Source of the DNA: Acanthosoma haemorrhoidale
Lineage: Eukaryota; Arthropoda; Insecta; Hemiptera; Acanthosomatidae
Reading direction: 5' to 3'
NCBI GenBank assembly: GCA_930367205.1
Contig: OV884011.1
Coordinates: 165,023,226-165,087,225 of the forward strand
Length of the DNA: 64,000 bases
The position numbers were made by a program, and so were the translations under genes. Positions within the stretch are counted from its first letter, which is position 1; the number at the start of each line of letters is the position of its first letter. The notes below the pieces were generated by a model. The model did not search any database, was not told the origin of the DNA, and was given only the letters and a program-made list of their open reading frames with translations. Positions 11,465 through 22,056 of this stretch are shown here, in pieces.

Positions 11465-11614
11465 GGAAAAAGCTACGTCCACTGCTGTCATCCTGTGACA
11501 GCGCTAGCAATATTAAAACTAAAAAAGGACCCGCTAGTGTCTTGAGCGTATGTGGCTCTCTCGCGCTCTTGGTCTGCCCCAGCTGGCTCGTATCCGGTGA
11601 TGCGGCTGACGGAG
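11465..11614 (+). repeat. 150-bp direct repeat, copy 2 (E/D1 junction)
   Basis: Gap-free match to 10255-10404. It is flanked by unrelated sequence on both sides (TTCTTCTTTCTTAAA before, TGTTACCCTTTT after), so it is a stand-alone piece carrying the second half of E and the start of D1. Confidence 0.85.
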
Positions 11615-14249
11615 TGTTACCCTTTTCTTGACCTTATTCAAAAGTTTTTTCTGTTTTTCTTTAGCGTGCTGTTCACACATCGAATATTAAAAACTTATTC
11701 ATTCAGTGGCTAGTTTTTTAAAACTACAATAGGCTTTCTCATACTTGATTTTCCTTAGTTGCTAGTTGGTTAGTAGCATAGTTTAATACCTTTTTTAACG
11801 TAACCTTTATTACTGATCGAATAATTTTGTATGTGGTCAGAATTATACTCTAATTTATGTGTTATTACTGGTTGTGTGTTAAGTTCTACATTTAAGAAAT
11901 AAAATGTTTTGACTCTTCACAAACATTTCATTATTTGACAAGACATAAAAATACAAGACATGAAAATAAATGTAGACCAATTCAGAAATCACACCACCAG
12001 TATTCAGATTTTAAACGAGACCCATTAAAGAGATTCGATAGGGACTGCTGTTCAGTACGATTATGTGGTGCCCGATTCCAGCCACACGCTGAATATCATG
12101 TATACATCCTATATATATTTTTTAATTGTGTCAATAGTTAATAACACATCGAGGGTACAGGGCACAGATGGTAATTACGTTTCTACAAATGTATTGTCTG
12201 AGCAGTCGACTGTCCAGAATGAATTATATCAACTTACGTTGCTCGTTTAGCGTAACTTTCTTAGTTCGCTAAAGTTAATAACCAATTTTCCTCGATAGGG
12301 TCACTTACTTTGGTGACGTGGTGGTCACCCACGGACGGCTTAAATATCGTGCGAAGACGGTTTGTTTGAGCTGTGTGCAATATGGAATTATTAGATCAAG
12401 AATTATTGGATTTTCCACGTGAAAAGATCGTCCAAACTAGAAGTATTTTTTAGGTATAGATGATTTAGCCACCGTTCGTTCAAAAACCAAAATACCACAC
12501 ATTTCGCCATTTCTACAAAGAAACGATTATGAATATTATTATGTTTTTGTTCTAATTTTCTAGACCGAACGGTGAAAAAAAAAACGAGACTGCATACAAA
12601 GTCAAAATAGGAAATTTAATGTGCACCGATATCATTTCACTCATAATTTAATCTACTTTAAAGTTTAAAATTTATAAATATAAGTTTACGTTTTGGTTAC
12701 CTAAATTAAAGAATGAGTGGTTATCATTTAGTAATCAAGCATTTTTTTTACATTTTACAAACCTAATGTTTATAAACATAAATTATGATTTAAATTGTAA
12801 TTTTTATGAAATATGCATAAATAAAAAAAGAAAGTACAAATTGGATAAACAATATTGGTGTGTAGTTATCTAAAAAGCATCGGGATTACCGAATACGGTT
12901 AATTTTTCCGAAGAAACAAATGAGAACGCCTTTGGAATTTGCATCTCTATTGTCATGTGAGACATTCTATGTTTTATTATTTACAAATTGGAGCAATTAA
13001 CTATAAGAGACCATCTTTAATATCCAAAGAACCAAAGAAAAAAAATCATAAATGCCTTCTGAGCTAAGACAAAGAGGAATTAATTAACTTTAACTTTATT
13101 CAATAAAAACAAATAATTAAAACTAAACACGTAGTGCGGTAGATATTCCAAAAAATATTGATATTTTTTACCACTTTCAGTAAATTTTAACAGGATCATT
13201 ATTAGCTTCCCATTGGTGAAAAAATACGATTCACTTCACTTTCTGAATGGACGGTTTAAATGCGCAAGATGGCAGTAGAAATGAATCAGTCTCAGCTTGG
13301 TTCTGCGCGCAGACCCGCCGGCTATGGACAGCTTATCCTGAGCCTGTGCGCAGACAAAGTGTCTTAAGTTATCTGCTAACAATCCATCGATCCGACAATG
13401 ACCCGGTCCTTATCTAGCCACAGAGTCTCATGTCCAAAGCTTAGTCCGGACTTTGGAGCCCGCTTTATGTCAAGTATCTTACTTAGTAATCGATAAGTTA
13501 ATGCTTTGGAACATCACATACCCCTATGTTAATAATTAATTAAAAGTTAATAATTATAATAATCTCTTTTCATTGTCAGATACTTCCGATTTATCATTGA
13601 GTAGAATTTATCCTTGGATATTGCAAAACTCACCTAAAAATCAATCAAATTATTATTATTGTTTAGAAAATCACTTCATGATAAAAAATAAAATGTTTTA
13701 TTATTGATTATCCATTCCAAATTCTCAAGATAGCACATATTCACTAGGGCGGAGGGATATAATTTAAAACCCTACTCAAAATAATAGAATATTCTGTTAT
13801 CAAGTGATCAATTAACGAATGACATATAATCACGTTTTGTGGAGTGTTGCTTTTCATTTGTCTGCCTTTTTGTGTAAAATGTTTTGTCATAAATCACGTA
13901 GCTAGAGCTACAACAGGGGTAGGGGTCCCTGAGAAAACAACAGACTAAGTACTCCGTCATTCCTGACAAAGTTGCTAATAGAGATCATAAGACTGTTACA
14001 TAAAAAACGATCATCCTTAAAATTAGAGTAAAAAATTAAAATTTTATAGAAATTTTAACTTGAAAAAGTCACGATTAAAACTTTAGAAGTCAACATACCT
14101 AATATAATTTACGCATATAAAGAACGTACTATTAATAGTTATATTAGTCACCAACCTTATTCTAGACGATTGATGAATGAAGTATTTATTCCTGAGAAGT
14201 CCTTCAGAATCTAAAACAAAATTATAGTTATATATTAAAACTTATTTAT
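11615..14249. other. AT-rich stretch with no confident gene
   Basis: Most of it has stops in all frames. Two less AT-rich islands stand out: 12290-12540 (listed separately) and about 13200-13470, which contains a 32-codon frame starting ATGGCAGTAGAAATGAATCA at 13270 and two CTG(C/T)GCGCAGAC motifs. Frames at 11935-12141 and 12065-12250 show no domain. Confidence 0.5.
12290..12540 (+). other. Promoter-like island with a short unassigned reading frame
   Basis: TTAAATAT near 12339 is followed about 40 bp later by an ATG at 12382. The frame encodes MELLDQELLDFPREKIVQ and stops at a TAG just after a run of T (near 12449). The next frame stays open for about 40 codons more (LGIDDLATVRSKTKIPHISP and onward). 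This looks like one N-terminal exon broken by a single-base shift at the T run. I do not recognise the protein; an old transposase or cellular exon are both possible. Confidence 0.3.
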
Positions 14250-14428
14250 TGTGCTAAAATTACAAAATGCCTTATTAGGCAATAACTAATTGTGATAAAT
14301 GTTCTCATTCATACCATATTTACAATTTTCATTCACTCGCTCATTCATACAGTATTTGCAAACAGCCCAGAGGCCTCACAAATACACATGGTTGTCACCT
14401 GCCTTGCATGCGAAAGTGGGAGCGGTTT
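14250..14428 (-). mobile_element. LINE-D1 3'-end fragment
   Basis: Reverse-complement match to the D1 3' terminus: the AATTGTGATAAATGTTCTCA block, CATTCACTCGCTCATTCATA, CAAACAGCCCAGAG and the start of the GC-rich block at CTTGCATGCGAAAGTGGGAG. Confidence 0.8.
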
Positions 14429-16735
14429 AAAATTTAATTATGATATTTGTTTTTTTATTCTCAGAAGAAGTTCATTGTTCATATATATTATCACATTATG
14501 CTATTATTATACTTCTTTCTCATTAATAAATAATTGATGGGTATTTTCTAAACAGGACATACCTATAGCAGTAGGCATAAAGTCCATCATAGAACGTTGA
14601 ATAAATCTCTTCGATTTTCTTCTTCTTTGACTAAATATCACAAGTATTATTCCCTGGAAGTAATATTTTCATTACCACACCAGAAAATGCTGGCGAAGCG
14701 CCAAGACATCAGACAGGTCCAATGCCTGCGTGATTTACGAATTCTGTTCAATTTATTTAACGAGAGGTCCTCCTTCACTTTGAATTTTGAAGGTTTTTTT
14801 TTTCTCATGTACCAAACCAGAACTGTAATAATTCATAAAAACGGTTGTTGAATGAGTAAAGTTTAAAAGAAGGTGTGAAAGTTGTTATGTAATTACAAAC
14901 CTATTGATCACTATTTTTCGAATTTGCCAAAGTGACATGTCTTTATATTAATAGAAGATACACGAGAATATAATTACGACTTAACATAAAGTTTTAACAA
15001 CCTTTATCCAAATAAAAGCTTTTAAGAATAGATGAACATGAAGTTAAAAAAAATAAATTTTTGTTTTGTTCTTTTAAAATAAGTACACCTTTGACTCCGA
15101 ATCATAGACCAGAGTAGAAGCGTTAAGGTTGGCCCTACCACCTTCAATTCATCCCCACTCCAACACACCCTTTCTTCGCCATTCAACTCCCAGTGACATT
15201 CCTAGCTCTCAGTTACCTTGTAGTTCTTATACTTAGGCGTATTTGTAACGTTTCTGTGTAAGACGTATTTCATTGTATTCTCCTGTCATGCCTTGCTGCG
15301 TCACATCTGGCTGTAGCACCTAAAAAAAATGACAAGGTTTCTCCTCACATGACACTGTACCAGTAAATTAAGTTATATGTTTATTTAGATATTGATTATA
15401 TGTTTCGTTGTAATGTTTTAATATCATCACCTTTCTACCAATGAATAATTTCAAACCATAAGTTGAAACAGCCAAAAAACACGGACTCTGTTGGAGATCA
15501 GTGTCCGGAGGAAATGGTTGAACTAGTAAACAGTAGCAGTGGAACGCCGCTTTTAAAAAAATACCCAGCATAAAAATGATGACTATAAAAGCTACTCACC
15601 TTTGAAGGGTTTTAATGAGAATACGAATATTGTTTTAAATTTTCATTTTAGAACAAAAATTATCGGTCATCGAACTAAATTTAATTTTCTCAAACGATTG
15701 AGTTTTGTTTCCTTTCCTTGTTCCGTCGTATAAAATCCCTGTTAACGCAAGACCAGTTGACAGATTTCCAGTAGCAGAGGAAAAAATGCATTGTAGCCGT
15801 AAAGGGGAAAAAAATTGGAAAACGAAGTTATTTGTTCTCCAAACAATTCGCACAAGATTTCTTTGACAGGTCAGAATTGTATTTAAAACTTAAAAAAAGA
15901 GCCGTTTCATGTATTTTTCGGTTCTTACTCCGAACATTTAAAATCAAAAGTCACCCAGGTTTGTAAAATACTTTATCAAATGACTTGCGCACTCTAAAGA
16001 TTTTTTTTCCATTGTATTCTCTTTAAGGAACGAAGAGCAATGAAAGGTTAGCTACCTCACGATCCAACTTGCAAGAAGTAGACACAACTTCGTGAAATAA
16101 TCGTAATTAGAGGTAGCGAATTCTTTAGACGCTATGCCCTAAATTCGGCGTACTGGAAAGGTTCAAAAAAGCACGAAATGAAAACAAATAATAAATTTGC
16201 ACAAGAATATCAGGCAATACAAAAATAGAAATTACGCATTAAAATCAATTATATCTCAGTTGAAGAAAAAGTGTATGCTTCCTCATGAGTCAAACTTAAA
16301 AACTTAAATTCGAAATTAATAATAATACTGAATTGTGAAGGATACGTGGGAGCTATTGAAAACAATGTGAAAGGAAGCCAAAAAGGACTCATTAAAATTA
16401 AAGACCGAGGAGGGTCAAGTTTACCCGATGTGAACCTCTGGTAACAATTTGTGAAAAAATATTCAGACATAACAAAAAAAAAAAAAATGATTTCAGACCT
16501 ACCGAATTCAGTAACACGTTTAATTAAACAATGTGTAGGAATTTTTTTAATAGTACTAACCATTTCTGGAAGAAGAAAATCATTAGGTTCGAGTTATAAG
16601 ATCAATCGGACAGCTTTATTGAATGAATCTTTACTTTCGAATCATATTGAAACCGAGAAAAAATCTGGTCTAAAAAAATGAAATTGTTTTATTTATAGGC
16701 CAGTAGTAATAAAACTAGTTTTAAAATGTGTAAAC
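14429..16735. other. AT-rich stretch, no confident gene
   Basis: Frames at 14597-14851, 15635-15853, 16249-16563 and 16451-16681 have AT-driven composition and no motif that I recognise. The only point of note is a THAP-like start at 15289, listed separately. Confidence 0.5.
15289..15369 (+). pseudogene. Possible decayed THAP zinc-finger start
   Basis: The frame reads MPCCVTSGCST, a stop, two Lys codons, another stop, then QGFSSHDTVPVN. A THAP domain starts with Met-Pro, a Cys-x(2-4)-Cys pair and a later (K/Q)-G-(I/F)-S-F-H-x-F-P block, so the spacing resembles the first part of one, as found in P-element-type transposases and cellular THAP proteins. Two stop codons and the short length make this weak. 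Confidence 0.25.
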
Positions 16736-17560
16736 TGAATATATATATATATTTTTTTTCCACGGAAAGGCCTTAAAGACCATGCGAATATCATTACTTT
16801 CGGTGCTTTTCTTGTTTTTGTTTTTCCTTTCCTTCCATTTTCCCTCATTATCTCTACGTGCTTTTGTTTTCTTTCTTCTGTCCACGGTACTCCCTTTTTG
16901 GATTTTTTCTTTTCCACAAGAACCTTGATTTCCTTCAGTCTTTTCCTATATCTTTCTCCTTTCTCCGTCCTGACAATTCTGGTCCGGTATTCCTAGTCTT
17001 TCAGTTTCTTCCTTCATCTGCTTGGTGTATCCCCTTGAGCTTTTGTATCCTCGGATTTTCTGGAATATTACCTTGTTTAGTCTTTCCGGGGCCATTCTTA
17101 CCATATGTTCATGGAATTTTAGTCTCCTGATCCTTATGTCCGTTTCTAGGTCTTTTGTGTCTTTGTAGATTTTCTAGTTGGATCTTAGCCTGTATCCTTC
17201 TTGTGTCTTTTTGGGGCCGTAGACCCTTGTTAGGATCCTTCGTTCTATTCTCAGTAGTTTTTCTAGATTGGGGAGGCATGAGGTTTCCGTCCTATATCGT
17301 ATTACCGGTTTAACGACTGTGTTGTAGTGTCTTATTTTCGCTTTAGTGGAAAGGTTTTTCTTGTTATATACGTTACTGGTTCAAAACTTAGTCTCTCTAG
17401 TTTGGTGATTCTTTCTTTCGTACTTTCTTTTTCCGAACCGTTGTTACAAATAGCCTTTACAGCCTCAGGTACTTAAGTTTTGTGTTACTTTTATTGGTCC
17501 GTATTTGGTTTCTACTGCTTTTTTCTTGAAGTCTGGGTCTGTAGTCATTAGTTCTGTAGA
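16736..17560 (-). pseudogene. LINE ORF2 C-terminal remnant of a further family (RTE/Craft-like, uncertain)
   Basis: Read on the minus strand, 17270 to 16750 encodes LLRIERRILTRVYGPKKTQE, then GYRLRSN, a stop, KIYKDTKDLETDIRIRRLKF, HEHMVRMAPERLNK and a Lys/Arg-rich tail. The IERRIL..(I/V)YGPKK....RLRSN...IRIRRLKF(H/Y)..H..RM pattern is the region downstream of the RT domain in a common arthropod LINE group. Stops and frameshifts show it is dead. It is unlike LINE-A to -D. The 74-codon minus frame at 16693-16917 is part of this tail. The exact clade is uncertain. Confidence 0.7.
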
Positions 17561-18485
17561 ATATATATATTATTTATATAAGTTGCAATTTATTCTTATT
17601 TATTTTATATTGCAAGCGGTGCAAGGGCTTGTTAGGTAAGCAAGAGTGAAGAACTAGGGTGTGTTTAAGTGGGGGAAGTGTACTGCGGGCTGAGCCACTC
17701 AACTGTGCAGGGGCACTATCCGAAGCCACTTCTACTCTATTCTATGTTCTATTCTCAGACTATATATACTTTAAAATATTAATTGTATTCTTCATTTTAT
17801 TTAAACTATATTTTAAGTTTAAAGATAAGTATACAATTAGTTAGAAATAGTGTGGCCGTTGATATTGGTTTTATTTCAATTGGGGGCTTGCATATACGAT
17901 TTTATTAGGCTATATACAATAAAATTTGGGTGTAGATGATAATTTTATTCGTAGCTGGTCCCATTGTTATGACACACTGTTTCTGTCATTTCATATAATT
18001 CTGCAAATAAAATGTTTTATCTTTAGAATAAGCGGGTTACTCATTAGATCGTACATCTAGAAACATGAACCAAAAGAAATGGGTTTAATAGTGATTATTA
18101 TCAAAATTTTAAAAAATAGTGACAGGACTGGGGTAATCATAGCTCAAAATAGTGAAATAAAAAGCACAATTAATGATTATTGATTTAAAGTCGGAGTAGC
18201 GACCATTAACTACATGAGATAAAGTACCATCAACTCTATTGAACATACTGTAAATTAGTTAAATAAACAAATGTAAATAATACTACCAAACAACAAAGAC
18301 ATATCAGTGTAGATATTGTAAACAATAAATGACGTAGCGAGGTCACAGACAGCCCCTAGAGTACCCAGGCCAAGCAGCAGGTGCCTCCTACAAGACGATT
18401 GGCCGAAATAAAACGCCTACTGGTTGGTGGAAAGAAAACGATTGCCCATTGGCTACTTCCGGCTGTATATATATACATATATATA
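17561..18485. other. AT-rich flank of the gypsy element
   Basis: No coding sequence seen. The last 150 bp (18330-18480) are less AT-rich and contain three ATTGG motifs (inverted CCAAT) near 18399, 18424 and 18449, followed by (TA)n directly before the LTR. This may be promoter-like host DNA, but it is only suggestive. Confidence 0.45.
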
Positions 18486-18669
18486 AGTTAAGGTTCGGAC
18501 GTCGTAGGCAGCCAGCCTAATCCTTAAGTCATCGGGATGTAAACATCCCGAATGTATTTAGAGAGGCTTTAAAAGCTCAAATAAAAACAGTCTTGTGACA
18601 ACTCTCGTTCAGTAACTACATTCAACCTCTTTCCTTTTTCTTCTCGTTTTTCGTTGACGATCGTTAACT
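18486..18669 (+). repeat. 5' LTR (184 bp)
   Basis: It starts AGTTAAGGTTCGGACG and ends GATCGTTAACT. It contains an 8-bp stem with a 2-bp loop (18533-18550), ATAAAA at 18581-18586, and an arthropod initiator TCAGTA at 18609-18614, about 30 bp downstream. The ATAAAA overlaps an AATAAA polyadenylation signal at 18580-18585. The final T is shared with the primer binding site. Confidence 0.95.
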
Positions 18670-18686
18670 GGTGCCGAAACCCGGGA
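18669..18686 (+). promoter_or_regulatory. Primer binding site, complementary to tRNA-Phe 3' end
   Basis: TGGTGCCGAAACCCGGGA is the exact complement of the last 18 nt of animal tRNA-Phe including CCA. It primes minus-strand DNA synthesis. Confidence 0.9.
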
Positions 18687-18777
18687 GCGGAGTGGGTTCG
18701 AGTCATTAACGTGCGAGTTGGTTTTTGTTTTTTTTTTCCTTCTTATTCACTTTCGTGTGATTTAATTAAAGTAGGTA

Positions 18778-19938
18778 ATGGTGGAATTGCGGCCGGCAGC
18801 GTTTGAAGTTCCACAGTTACCTAAAGAAACCATGGCTGAAGCCCATGCGAACTCACTGGCGTGGATGAAGGTGCGGGCAGTGACGTCACAGGACATGAGG
18901 AAAATGATCTCAGACCTCGAAAAATTTTCTGGGGAAATAGGTGAGTTAAATCAATTTCTCAAAGGTGGAGATAGGATTATGGAGAGGATACAAGCCAAGA
19001 TGGACGAAGGGTTACTCGACCCAGGTGACGCTAAGTCAATAAAGGCAGACCTGGTGTGCAGGGTGAAAAGGAAGGTGCTGAACCTGATACAGGCGGACGA
19101 GGAAACCCCGTGGGAGATAGTAAAGACGAGACTGAAAAAAGCATATGGGGGGGGGACGATGGACCCCAGAGGAGGATATATTCCAAATGTTTCGAGAAAT
19201 GAAATCTCCGAGACAGAATAGTGGACAGTATGCTGCAGTCCTGGTTGTCCGCTACAATAAAATAAATGAGAAAATGAGGGAGACAACTAGCGCCGATGAA
19301 GTGGAGGGCAGGATGGGATTCCTGTCAACAATCTTAAAGGTACAATTAGCGAAGGAGACGGGAAGGAAGGAAGGGTTCCCTAATGAGCGATCGTTCCTCG
19401 AATGCGCCCAGGCGATGATAGATGCTAGCGCAAGGGAACAAGAAATAAAAATGAACGAAGATGACAACGATTGGAGCCAGATCCCATATAGGAGAAACAG
19501 AACCCCAAAAGCAGTGTGGAGGAGACAGGAAACGCCGTTTGCCGGTAGAGACAGGGGAGCGAGAGAGAAGATTGGGAGTGACGAGGCCTAGGTACGCACC
19601 TCGGAAAGAAGAAAGGAAATGTCATGGTTGTGGAAAGACGGGCCATCTGGTAGCTCAGTGCCCTCGCATACTTTGAGTGTGGGGAAGAAGGACACATAGC
19701 AAGACAATGTCCATACTTGTTTCGTAGAAGGGAATTTCACAAAGCAGAACCAATGGAGGTGAATAACCAGGAAATCCGGGAGAGGCGGAGCGCGACACCA
19801 AGAGAAATTGGATCATCGGGCGACGAGTCATCAGGGACGTCGGAGACAGACGGAGAGGAGTCGAAGCGCAGCGGGAGCAGACGACGAGAGTGGCAGAAGA
19901 ATCCCTCGCGCAGATGGGAGCGGCGTACGGAGGCCTGA
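18778..19938 (+). pseudogene. Gypsy gag, broken into four frames
   Basis: Gag forms the particle and binds RNA. The start at 18778 follows the leader after the primer binding site. The first piece (18778 to about 19146) is helical and charged. At a run of nine G (19147-19155) coding shifts to the frame of 19145-19591, then again to the frame of 19461-19676, which holds a canonical CCHC knuckle (CHGCGKTGHLVAQC). Coding then shifts to the frame of 19717-19938, where a second knuckle-like unit reads YFECGEEGHIARQC: its first Cys is Tyr (TAC). A basic, Ser/Glu-rich tail ends at TGA 19936-19938, in the same frame as pol. The breaks may be real or homopolymer sequencing errors. Confidence 0.85.
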
Positions 19939-19983
19939 GGAGAGTGGCAGCAGAGAGGCGACCGCATCCTAAGGTGCAATACA

Positions 19984-22056
19984 GTGCGGGAAAGGATGTG
20001 TGGTTTGCCAATTATCGAGTTCGGGAAGGGGGAGAGGTGCCTCATTGATACTGGCAGCACCAATACAATAATATCTCGTGGTGCGTTAGAGAGGTTGCGT
20101 GGAGGAGAGAGGGCACACCAGATCAAGGTATGTAAGTGTAAATTACTTACTCTTGGGGGACCCTGCGAAGTAATGGAAGAAGCGGTCGTGGGGCTGGAAG
20201 AATGGGCGAAAGTAATGGGTGACATAAAAGTACACGTCGTGGAAGACATGCCACGGGAATACCAGATAATAGTGGGGTGTGATTTACTGGGAAAAGTAGG
20301 CGCGCGCATCGAAAACGAGGGTGAGAACTGGAGGATCAAAATAGGGAAGCGAACCTATCAAAGCCGGGGGGGGGGCGTAAGGGGCGAAACGGAGCAAATA
20401 GGAGCGGTTAAGAGAGTGGAGGATTGGAGGGAGAGTCTGAGGAGCGAGTTTAGGGATATTTTTTTCGCTGAAGGGGACAAGCTAGGAGCAACGGGGAAAA
20501 CGCTACATGAGATCCCGTTAAAAGTAGAGCGGGTGACGTATGTGAAGGAGAGGCGGTATCCGCAAGCGCTCAGACAACACATTAGAAAGGAGATCGAGGA
20601 TCTCAAGCGCCAAGGTATTATCAGAGATAGCACGTCTCCGTATAATAGCCCTTTGTGGGCAGTGAAAAAGAAAAGTCGACCGGGAGAATGTGAGGAAAAA
20701 TACCGAGTCGTGGTGGATTTTCGGAAACTTAACGATAATACCCTGGACGAAAAATATCCGATCCCGCGGTTCGAAGACATCCTAGACAGACTAAACGGTG
20801 CAAAAATTTTTAGCACATTGGACCTAAAAGCAGGGTACCATCAGATCAAACTAGCTGCGCATGACCAACATAAAACGGCGTTTTCGTTTGAAAGAGGGCA
20901 TTTTGAGTTCACGAGAATGCCGTTCGGTCTCAAAAATGCTCCAATAACCTTTCAGCGTATCATGGACGAACTTCTGAGAGGAATGGACGAAAATATGTGC
21001 CAAATTTACATCGATGACCTGCTGATCTTCAGCCGAACGGAATCGGAACATATTCAACACCTCCGGAACGTATTTGAGAGATTAAGGGATTTCGGGTTGA
21101 AACTGTCAATAGACAAATCGTCACTGGGGCAGGAGCAGATTAGTTTTTTAGGGCACACAATCTCACAGGAAGGGGTTCAACCAGACTCGACGAAAGTAGA
21201 AGCGATCCAGAGAACGGAGGTGCCAAAAGATGTAAAAGGGATTCCGAGATTACTCGGCACGCTCAATTACTACCGCCGTTTCGTGCCGGACATGGCAGAA
21301 TATATGGTACCCATTAACAATTTACTACGGAAAGGAGCACGGATAATGATCACGCCGCTGATAGAGCAGAATATCCGCAAATGCTTGGCACGTTTGCAGG
21401 AGGCGCCGATTTTGGCTTTCCCTAACTTTGAGAAGGATTTCACGATCACCACCGACGCAAGCGACTATGCCTTGGGGGCAGTATTGTCACAGGAAGGTGA
21501 AGACGGGGAAAGACCGGTGGCTTACGCGAGCAGACGCCTGACGGACACGGAGGCGCGGTACAGCGCTCTGGAACGAGAACTCCTCGGGATAGTGTTGGCC
21601 ATTGGGCACTTCCGTCCGTATGTATTTGGCAGAAGGTTTCGAATACATACGGATCACCGGCCTCTTCAATGGGTCGGAAAACTCAAAGAATCCTCCTCAA
21701 GGGTAACAAGGTGGAAGGAATTCTTAGCGCAATACAATCTTGATATTGTATATAAGCCAGGCAAAGACAACGTCGTGGCAGATTGGCTGTCGCGCGCTAT
21801 TATGGTGAACGCCATAGAAGAAGGGGAAACATCGAGCGGTATGAGGCAGTTCATTGAGGAATGGACGCCTGGAGAAGCGGGCAGGAGCAGCACGCGGAAA
21901 GATACCATTCACACCATTTATTCGTGGGCAACGCAACTGTGTGGGACAAAATTAAAAAGCTGTGGCAGAAAGAGCTGTTGGGGGTGGATCGCTCGTTCAT
22001 TCGGTGTCTTTCCGTGGTCCAAACCCTGCAGGACGAGGAGCAGCAACGTGAGGTAA
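19984..22056 (+). CDS. Gypsy pol, protease-reverse transcriptase-RNase H part
   Basis: An intact frame of 690 codons. Aspartic protease has DTGS at residues 22-25. Reverse transcriptase spans about residues 170-430, with VVDFRKLN, LDLKAGYHQI, RMPFGLKNAP and the catalytic YIDD at residues 342-345 (21007-21018). RNase H has Asp491 in TTDASDYALG, the ALERELL block and HTDHRPLQW. The frame is open upstream to the TGA at 19936, so translation could begin by readthrough of that stop or by re-initiation; the ATG at 19984 is simply the first in frame. Roughly the last 50 residues are out of frame relative to the integrase, which continues in another frame from about 21861-21930. The protein copies the element RNA into DNA in the cytoplasmic particle. 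Confidence 0.93.
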   Translation: MRERMCGLPIIEFGKGERCLIDTGSTNTIISRGALERLRGGERAHQIKVCKCKLLTLGGPCEVMEEAVVGLEEWAKVMGDIKVHVVEDMPREYQIIVGCDLLGKVGARIENEGENWRIKIGKRTYQSRGGGVRGETEQIGAVKRVEDWRESLRSEFRDIFFAEGDKLGATGKTLHEIPLKVERVTYVKERRYPQALRQHIRKEIEDLKRQGIIRDSTSPYNSPLWAVKKKSRPGECEEKYRVVVDFRKLNDNTLDEKYPIPRFEDILDRLNGAKIFSTLDLKAGYHQIKLAAHDQHKTAFSFERGHFEFTRMPFGLKNAPITFQRIMDELLRGMDENMCQIYIDDLLIFSRTESEHIQHLRNVFERLRDFGLKLSIDKSSLGQEQISFLGHTISQEGVQPDSTKVEAIQRTEVPKDVKGIPRLLGTLNYYRRFVPDMAEYMVPINNLLRKGARIMITPLIEQNIRKCLARLQEAPILAFPNFEKDFTITTDASDYALGAVLSQEGEDGERPVAYASRRLTDTEARYSALERELLGIVLAIGHFRPYVFGRRFRIHTDHRPLQWVGKLKESSSRVTRWKEFLAQYNLDIVYKPGKDNVVADWLSRAIMVNAIEEGETSSGMRQFIEEWTPGEAGRSSTRKDTIHTIYSWATQLCGTKLKSCGRKSCWGWIARSFGVFPWSKPCRTRSSNVR

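Noticed and set aside
18476..18485. Target-site duplication for the gypsy element
   Set aside because: Left flank TATA and right flank TAAA agree at 3 of 4 bases only; in AT-rich DNA this is not evidence.
19655..20339. Minus-strand frames of 118 and 200 codons
   Set aside because: Shadows of gypsy gag and protease coding on the plus strand; no domain of their own.
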